Below are positions 60,412 through 64,000 of a stretch of DNA of 64,000 bases, one piece after another (positions within the stretch are counted from its first letter, which is position 1; each line of letters begins with the position of its first letter). The notes under the pieces were generated by a model. The model ran no database searches and was not told the DNA's origin. It saw only the letters and a program-made list of their open reading frames with translations. A program made the position numbers and the translations under genes. The DNA is from Alphaproteobacteria bacterium (GTDB lineage: Bacteria > Pseudomonadota > Alphaproteobacteria > TMED109): contig JAJDWH010000007.1 in NCBI GenBank assembly GCA_022825705.1, forward strand, positions 1 to 64,000, read 5' to 3'.

Positions 60412-61335
60412 ATGGCTGGTCACATCGCGATTCTCGGCATCTTTGTTGCCGACGCCACGTTCCGGACGGATCGCCTGCCGCAGATGGGTGAGACCGTCAT
60501 CGGCGAGAGTGTCGCGTTGAGCCCGGGCGGCAAGGGCTCCAATCAGTCGGTCGCCGTGGCCCGGCTTGGCGCCGACGTCCGGTTCATCTCCAAGGTGGGT
60601 CGCGACGCTTTTGCGGATCTCGGCTTTGCGGTATGGGCCGATGCGGGCGTGGAGCCCATGGTGGCCCGGTCGGAGCGCACGGCGACCGGGGCCGCGTCGG
60701 TGATGGTGAATGCGGCGACCGGCGAGAACGCGATCGTCGTGTGCCCGGGCGCTGCCTTTGAGCTCTCTGAGGCCGATGTCGATGCGGCTGCGGACGCGAT
60801 CCGCTCGGCGGCCGTCTTCGTCACCCAACTCGAGCAACCGGTCGAGGCGGCGATGCGGGGACTTGCGATCGCGAGGGAGGCGGGGGTGACGACCGTGCTC
60901 AACCCGGCGCCCGCCGCGCCGGTGCCGGAGCGCATGCTCGGCCTTTGTGACTACGTGACCCCGAACGAGACAGAGGCTTCGGCCATGACCGGTCTGCCGG
61001 TGGGGAGCGAAGACGAGGCCCGCGCGGCTGCGCGCGCCCTCAGGGAGCGCGGCGCCAGTGCGGTCGTGATCACACTGGGTGCCGAGGGGGCGCTCTTTGA
61101 CGGTCCGGGAGGCGGACACCTCGTACCGGCGTTTCGGGCGGGCCCGGTGGTGGAAACCACGGGGGCCGGGGACGCGTTCAACGGGGCGTTCGCGGTGGCG
61201 CTGGCCGAAGGCCGGGGGCCGGGTCGGGCGGTGCGCTTCGGATGCGCAGCTGCCGGCCTCTCGGTCACCCGGCCGGGAACGGCGCTTTCCATGCCGCATC
61301 GTGCCGAAGTGGAAGCACTGCTGGGCGGGGTGTGA
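60412..61335 (+). CDS. rbsK: PfkB-family sugar kinase, ribokinase-like
   Basis: A 307-residue PfkB carbohydrate kinase. The N-terminal signature SPGGKGSNQSVAVARLGADV and the C-terminal ATP/catalytic motif VETTGAGDAFNGAFAVAL (catalytic Asp) are as in ribokinase, as is CDYVTPNETEASAMTGLP. It phosphorylates ribose or a related sugar/nucleoside; no ribose transporter or regulator is adjacent, so specificity is tentative. ATG 60412 fits the family start. It is a metabolic gene isolated within the TA-rich stretch. Confidence 0.82.
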   Translation: MAGHIAILGIFVADATFRTDRLPQMGETVIGESVALSPGGKGSNQSVAVARLGADVRFISKVGRDAFADLGFAVWADAGVEPMVARSERTATGAASVMVNAATGENAIVVCPGAAFELSEADVDAAADAIRSAAVFVTQLEQPVEAAMRGLAIAREAGVTTVLNPAPAAPVPERMLGLCDYVTPNETEASAMTGLPVGSEDEARAAARALRERGASAVVITLGAEGALFDGPGGGHLVPAFRAGPVVETTGAGDAFNGAFAVALAEGRGPGRAVRFGCAAAGLSVTRPGTALSMPHRAEVEALLGGV

Positions 61336-61524
61336 CTGTCCCCATGCAGGGGTGGGCGAGGCGTTTCGGGCGCTCGACGTGGAATTGCGCAGCCAAGAGC
61401 CCCCGAACCGGCGGACGATCCCATTCGCCGCAGTGGGCGGTCTTGCTGTACTTGATATCGAAGCTGGCCTCTTCGAGGGTCGCCTCCAGCATCGGCCGCA
61501 ATGTTTCCGTGACCGACCCCGCTT

Positions 61525-62118
61525 CTACCGAACAAGCCCAATGCCATGCCGCTCCAGTACGGCCGGCAGGTCCGGATGCTCGGCCAGCGCGCCGGTCTCG
61601 ACGGCTTCGAGCTTTCCGGCGCAGCGATCGAATACGGCATAGACGTCGCCACCCGTCAGACGCGAGACATGCACCAGTCCGTCGATATCGGCATGCCCGG
61701 CATGGATCGTTCGTGCGAAAGCGCGCCCCGCCGCGTGATTTCTGGCGTGAACCGTGTCGCTCGGTGCGCCGATCCGTGTGCAGCCGTCACCTCGAAGGTC
61801 GAGCAGCGCCAGCACTTCGCCGGGTCGCGCTGAGACTCGCGCCCAGCACCGCTCAGTGATTTCTCTTACAGCGACGGTCCGTTCCCGGCGCCGGACGAAC
61901 CTGTCCCGTACCACCGTCTCGATGAAGGCGGTGGCGAAGTCGGGAGCGGCGTAGAGCACGGAATAGCCAGCGTTCCGCGAGCAGAACCGGGAATCCGCCG
62001 AGACGGTTCCCAGAGGCGATGCCCGATAGCGGCCTGGCACGATCCGGTAGCAGTCGGGAAACTTCGCCTTCAGCAGTACGGAGTCAATCCGATCCCGGGA
62101 ATAACTTGCGCCGCTCAC
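61525..62118 (-). CDS. RES-family NAD+-degrading toxin
   Basis: A 197-residue RES-domain protein: FPDCYRIVPGRYRASPLGT, CSRNAGYSVLYAAPDFATAF with FIETVVRDRF, and C-terminal IDGLVHVSRLTGGDVYAVFD. RES toxins (MbcT type) deplete NAD+; conserved Arg, Tyr, Glu and Ser line the site. GTG 62118 is chosen because it makes a four-base GTGA overlap with the antitoxin stop and no ATG fits. Antitoxin first, toxin second is the normal order for this class. The gap 61336-61524 contains no clear gene. Confidence 0.83.
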   Translation of the reverse strand: MSGASYSRDRIDSVLLKAKFPDCYRIVPGRYRASPLGTVSADSRFCSRNAGYSVLYAAPDFATAFIETVVRDRFVRRRERTVAVREITERCWARVSARPGEVLALLDLRGDGCTRIGAPSDTVHARNHAAGRAFARTIHAGHADIDGLVHVSRLTGGDVYAVFDRCAGKLEAVETGALAEHPDLPAVLERHGIGLVR

Positions 62119-62675
62119 GTAAAAGTGGCGCCGAACCCGGGCGCCGCGTCCACCACCTCGTCGACGCCGCCCGCAGTCAACAACTCCAACGGCGTCGCCA
62201 CCCGGTCTTCGAACGGCCATTCCTGGGTGAGGAACGCCCAAGCCAGCTGGGGCTCTCCGATAGCGTCGACGACGCCCGCGAGCCCCGGGACCACTTGGCC
62301 GGGGCCGAGAATCTGCGCCGCGGGAATGCGAAGCCCGCGCTTCGTTGCCTTCCAGGCGAGGAGTGTCCCTCGGTCCACCCAGTCATAGACCGTGGTGCGT
62401 GACACCCTCAGCCGAGCTGCAGCCTCCGACACGCCGAGAATGTCCCCGTCCGCGCGCTGCACAACGAACGACCGCAGCGCATCGGGCACCTCGGCGGAAG
62501 CCTTGCGTTCCTCGGCCTCGCATTGCGCGGCGGCAGCTTCAAGCGCGGCGGCCACGGCCAGACGCGCCTCCCGCGGGCGATGGCGGACGAAATCTCTGGC
62601 GCCGCGCGACAAGGCCGGGAAGCCTGCCTCCAGGAACCCCATCGATTCCGTCGTCGATCCGGTCGTCCTGGCCAT
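62115..62675 (-). CDS. antitoxin of RES module with excisionase-like helix-turn-helix
   Basis: A 186-residue antitoxin. The central helix-turn-helix (ILGVSEAAARLRVSRTTVYDW, quoted as LGVSEAAARLRVSRTTVYD) is of the excisionase/MerR kind rather than XRE. The C-terminal part (GVVDAIGEPQLAWAFLTQEW, TPLELLTAGGVDEVV) resembles the toxin-binding domain of MbcA/ParS antitoxins. The long N-terminal helical region (residues 10-65) is extra. GGAGGAT lies about 8 bases before ATG 62675. It is coupled by overlap to the RES gene. Confidence 0.8.
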   Translation of the reverse strand: MARTTGSTTESMGFLEAGFPALSRGARDFVRHRPREARLAVAAALEAAAAQCEAEERKASAEVPDALRSFVVQRADGDILGVSEAAARLRVSRTTVYDWVDRGTLLAWKATKRGLRIPAAQILGPGQVVPGLAGVVDAIGEPQLAWAFLTQEWPFEDRVATPLELLTAGGVDEVVDAAPGFGATFT

Positions 62676-63298
62676 CGCGAACTATCCTCCGCGTCGTCGA
62701 TGGAGGCCATCATCGCCCGGGTCGTTCAGTTTGTAAAGTATGTTCATCTGATCGCAATGGAATTGACCGGGCGAGCGATCGCTGTGACCGCAGTCGCAAC
62801 CGGTCTACCACGTACCCTCTGGGTACTCTTTGATGGGCCTTCACAACCCGAGATTGCGAACCACCACTTTCGGTGCGCGGGACTGTTCCGTGGCGGGTTC
62901 CGCTGGGCGATGACTGCTTCCAGTTGCTCCTTGAGCACAGTCTTGTCGTCAGTCACGAGCTCAGTGCGATCGCGCGGGCGGCTGCTCTCGACCTGGGAGT
63001 CCTTCTGCATAGTGAGGTGGGGATGGTGCGCCTCCGTCGGCGATCTTGGTATCGGCCGTGCACCCCGGAAGGCCTGTACCCGGTCGCCGAACCGGCAACC
63101 ATTCCCGTACCTGATCGCACCCTATGCCGATTTTGCCGCACAACTTCGGACAAAACGTGATTCGGGCACACACGTGCCTCACAGGCACTGGCCATGGGAG
63201 TGCGCCTTTTGGCGTCAACGTTGGGCAACACCCGTCGAGCCACCGTCCGAGTACTGACGATGATGCTCCCACAGTTCAATCATTCCGAAGCTGCGTTC
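62676..63298. other. intergenic stretch, nothing recognised
   Basis: About 620 bases between the two divergent RES modules. Short frames on both strands show no domain. The first 100 bases are AT-rich and probably hold the promoter of the leftward antitoxin gene, with two GTTCA copies near 62725 and 62740. Confidence 0.4.
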
Positions 63299-63314
63299 AG
63301 TCCAAATATGGACT
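63299..63314. promoter_or_regulatory. palindromic operator candidate of second RES module
   Basis: AGTCCA at 63299-63304 and TGGACT at 63309-63314 form a perfect palindrome around AATA, 35-50 bases before the antitoxin ATG, where an autorepressor would bind. Confidence 0.5.
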
Positions 63315-63348
63315 AGGTTTCCGATAAATGAACTTTGTGGAGTCCGGC

Positions 63349-63753
63349 ATGGCTGCACAGGCGCATCCGGCGACAGCTATTGACCGGAAGGGCCTCTCCG
63401 GCCCGGCGTTGCGGACGTTCTTTCGCATCGCTGAACTCTGGAGCCTCTCCGTCGAGGAACAGATGACCCTGCTTGGGCTCACGGCTCGATCGACCTTCTT
63501 CAAGTGGAAGAAGAATCCGAACACGGTTCTACCGAAGGATACGCTGGAGCGCATTTCCTACGTTCTGGGTATCTACAAGGCGCTTCAGCTGCTGCTTCCC
63601 AACGAACAGGCGGCCGATGAATGGGTGAAGCGTCCAAACACTGCGGCAGGGTTCGGTGGTCGGTCGGCCCTTGATCGCATGCTCTCGGGCCAGGTGGCAG
63701 ATCTCTTCGTCGTACGGCAATACCTCGACGCGCAGCGGGGCGGCTGGGCATGA
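63349..63753 (+). CDS. MbcA/ParS/Xre-type antitoxin
   Basis: A 134-residue antitoxin. The N-terminal part holds an XRE-like helix-turn-helix (LSVEEQMTLLGLTARSTFFK). The C-terminal part is the DUF2384 toxin-binding domain (YVLGIYKALQLLLPNEQAAD, EWVKRPNTAAGFGGRSALD, then RMLSGQVADLFVVRQYLDA). ATG 63349 is preferred to ATG 63328 because GGAG sits six bases upstream. Its stop overlaps the start of the following RES gene (ATGA). Confidence 0.87.
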   Translation: MAAQAHPATAIDRKGLSGPALRTFFRIAELWSLSVEEQMTLLGLTARSTFFKWKKNPNTVLPKDTLERISYVLGIYKALQLLLPNEQAADEWVKRPNTAAGFGGRSALDRMLSGQVADLFVVRQYLDAQRGGWA

Positions 63754-64000
63754 CGCAGCCGGTTGCCCGCATCCAGTGGAAGCCGTGCTGGCGAATCATC
63801 CCCCGCCGGTTTCCGCCGATTCAGCTCTTCGAGCGGGTAACCGATCCGGCCGATCTCGAGGCGATCTTCGCATTGGAGGCCCTCACGAATCCCAGGCTTC
63901 GTGACGAGGCCGGCGATATTGAACTCGTGTCGCCGGAGGATCGCATCAGCGGACCCGGGACCGCCGTCATCATGGCAGCTTTCACCCACCTGACCCCGAA
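63750..64000 (+). CDS. RES-family toxin, N-terminal part (runs off right edge)
   Basis: The visible 83 residues include CWRIIPRRFPPIQLFERVTD, LEAIFALEALTNPRLRDEAG and PEDRISGPGTAVIMAAFTHL, the typical start of RES toxins paired with DUF2384 antitoxins. The catalytic Tyr/Glu region lies beyond the window, so intactness is unknown. It is the second RES module within 2 kb and belongs to a different RES subfamily from the first. Confidence 0.85.
   Translation, partial: MTQPVARIQWKPCWRIIPRRFPPIQLFERVTDPADLEAIFALEALTNPRLRDEAGDIELVSPEDRISGPGTAVIMAAFTHLTP

Noticed and set aside
61265-61501. A minus-strand frame between rbsK and the RES gene
   Set aside because: It overlaps the 3' end of rbsK and has no recognisable domain or ribosome-binding site; a decayed fragment cannot be excluded.
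62744-63010. A minus-strand 88-codon frame between the RES modules
   Set aside because: No family, weak start context and biased composition.
53198-64000. A prophage or CRISPR array in the accessory region
   Set aside because: No phage structural, integrase or Cas genes and no regularly spaced repeats were seen; the content is TA modules and unknown genes.

Overview
The window is GC-rich, densely packed bacterial DNA, most likely from an alphaproteobacterium. The lineage signals are a GcrA-type cell-cycle regulator, a Ros/MucR-type regulator, a short PopZ-like (DUF2497) gene immediately upstream of valS, and a DciA-like gene beside mutY. The order (Rhodospirillales-like?) cannot be fixed from this sequence alone.

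Layout. 0-1.5 kb: the start of a membrane fusion protein gene running off the left edge, a wrecked DUF4143-type ATPase and tRNA-Asn. 1.6-9.2 kb: a tight minus-strand block glmU-glmS-gabD-gor-aroG (UDP-GlcNAc precursors, succinate semialdehyde and glutathione metabolism, shikimate entry). 9.3-12.6 kb: gph, two tRNA-Val genes followed by remnants of an antitoxin and a serine recombinase, a Sel1-like protein, tRNA-Cys and a Pcm-like methyltransferase. 12.6-25.8 kb: metabolic and regulatory genes, including gcrA, an amidohydrolase, a mucR-like gene, an overlapping mtnA / aldolase-dehydrogenase / oxidoreductase operon, fabI, aroC and tlyA. 25.9-31 kb: a DUF1446/AtuA-type operon, a higBA remnant, a PLP-dependent decarboxylase and a rhodanese. 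31.1-42 kb: components of a TAXI-TRAP transporter separated by an eight-kb insert. The insert holds a heme-copper oxidoreductase cluster (small membrane protein, CuA subunit, catalytic subunit, CyoE, SCO, cytochrome b-ferredoxin fusion, hypothetical), a bacteriohemerythrin and an orphan DUF6088 regulator. 42.2-53.2 kb: mutY, a cupin-like gene, dciA, a binding protein, tolC, a popZ-like gene, valS, ilvD and a phytanoyl-CoA-dioxygenase-like gene. 53.2-64 kb: a lower-density accessory region rich in toxin-antitoxin (TA) genes, many of them broken.

Most interesting points. (1) The catalytic subunit at 38.2-39.9 kb keeps all six metal-binding histidines of a B-type heme-copper oxidase. It has Gln where the cross-linked active-site Tyr of helix VI should be, and it is encoded with a CuA subunit, SCO and a cytochrome b-ferredoxin-MvhD-like fusion. 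It is better explained as a CuA-type nitric oxide reductase, or an undescribed relative, than as an oxygen reductase. (2) Near 58,930 an AbiE module and a convergent VapBC module are joined through the middle of both toxins, so one deletion appears to have disarmed two TA systems and left both antitoxins intact. (3) mtnA overlaps a class II aldolase/short-chain dehydrogenase fusion, suggesting a fused version of the methylthioribose DHAP shunt. (4) The MucR-like protein has lost both zinc-binding histidines.

Two intact-looking RES/antitoxin pairs lie at the right end; the second is cut by the window edge.
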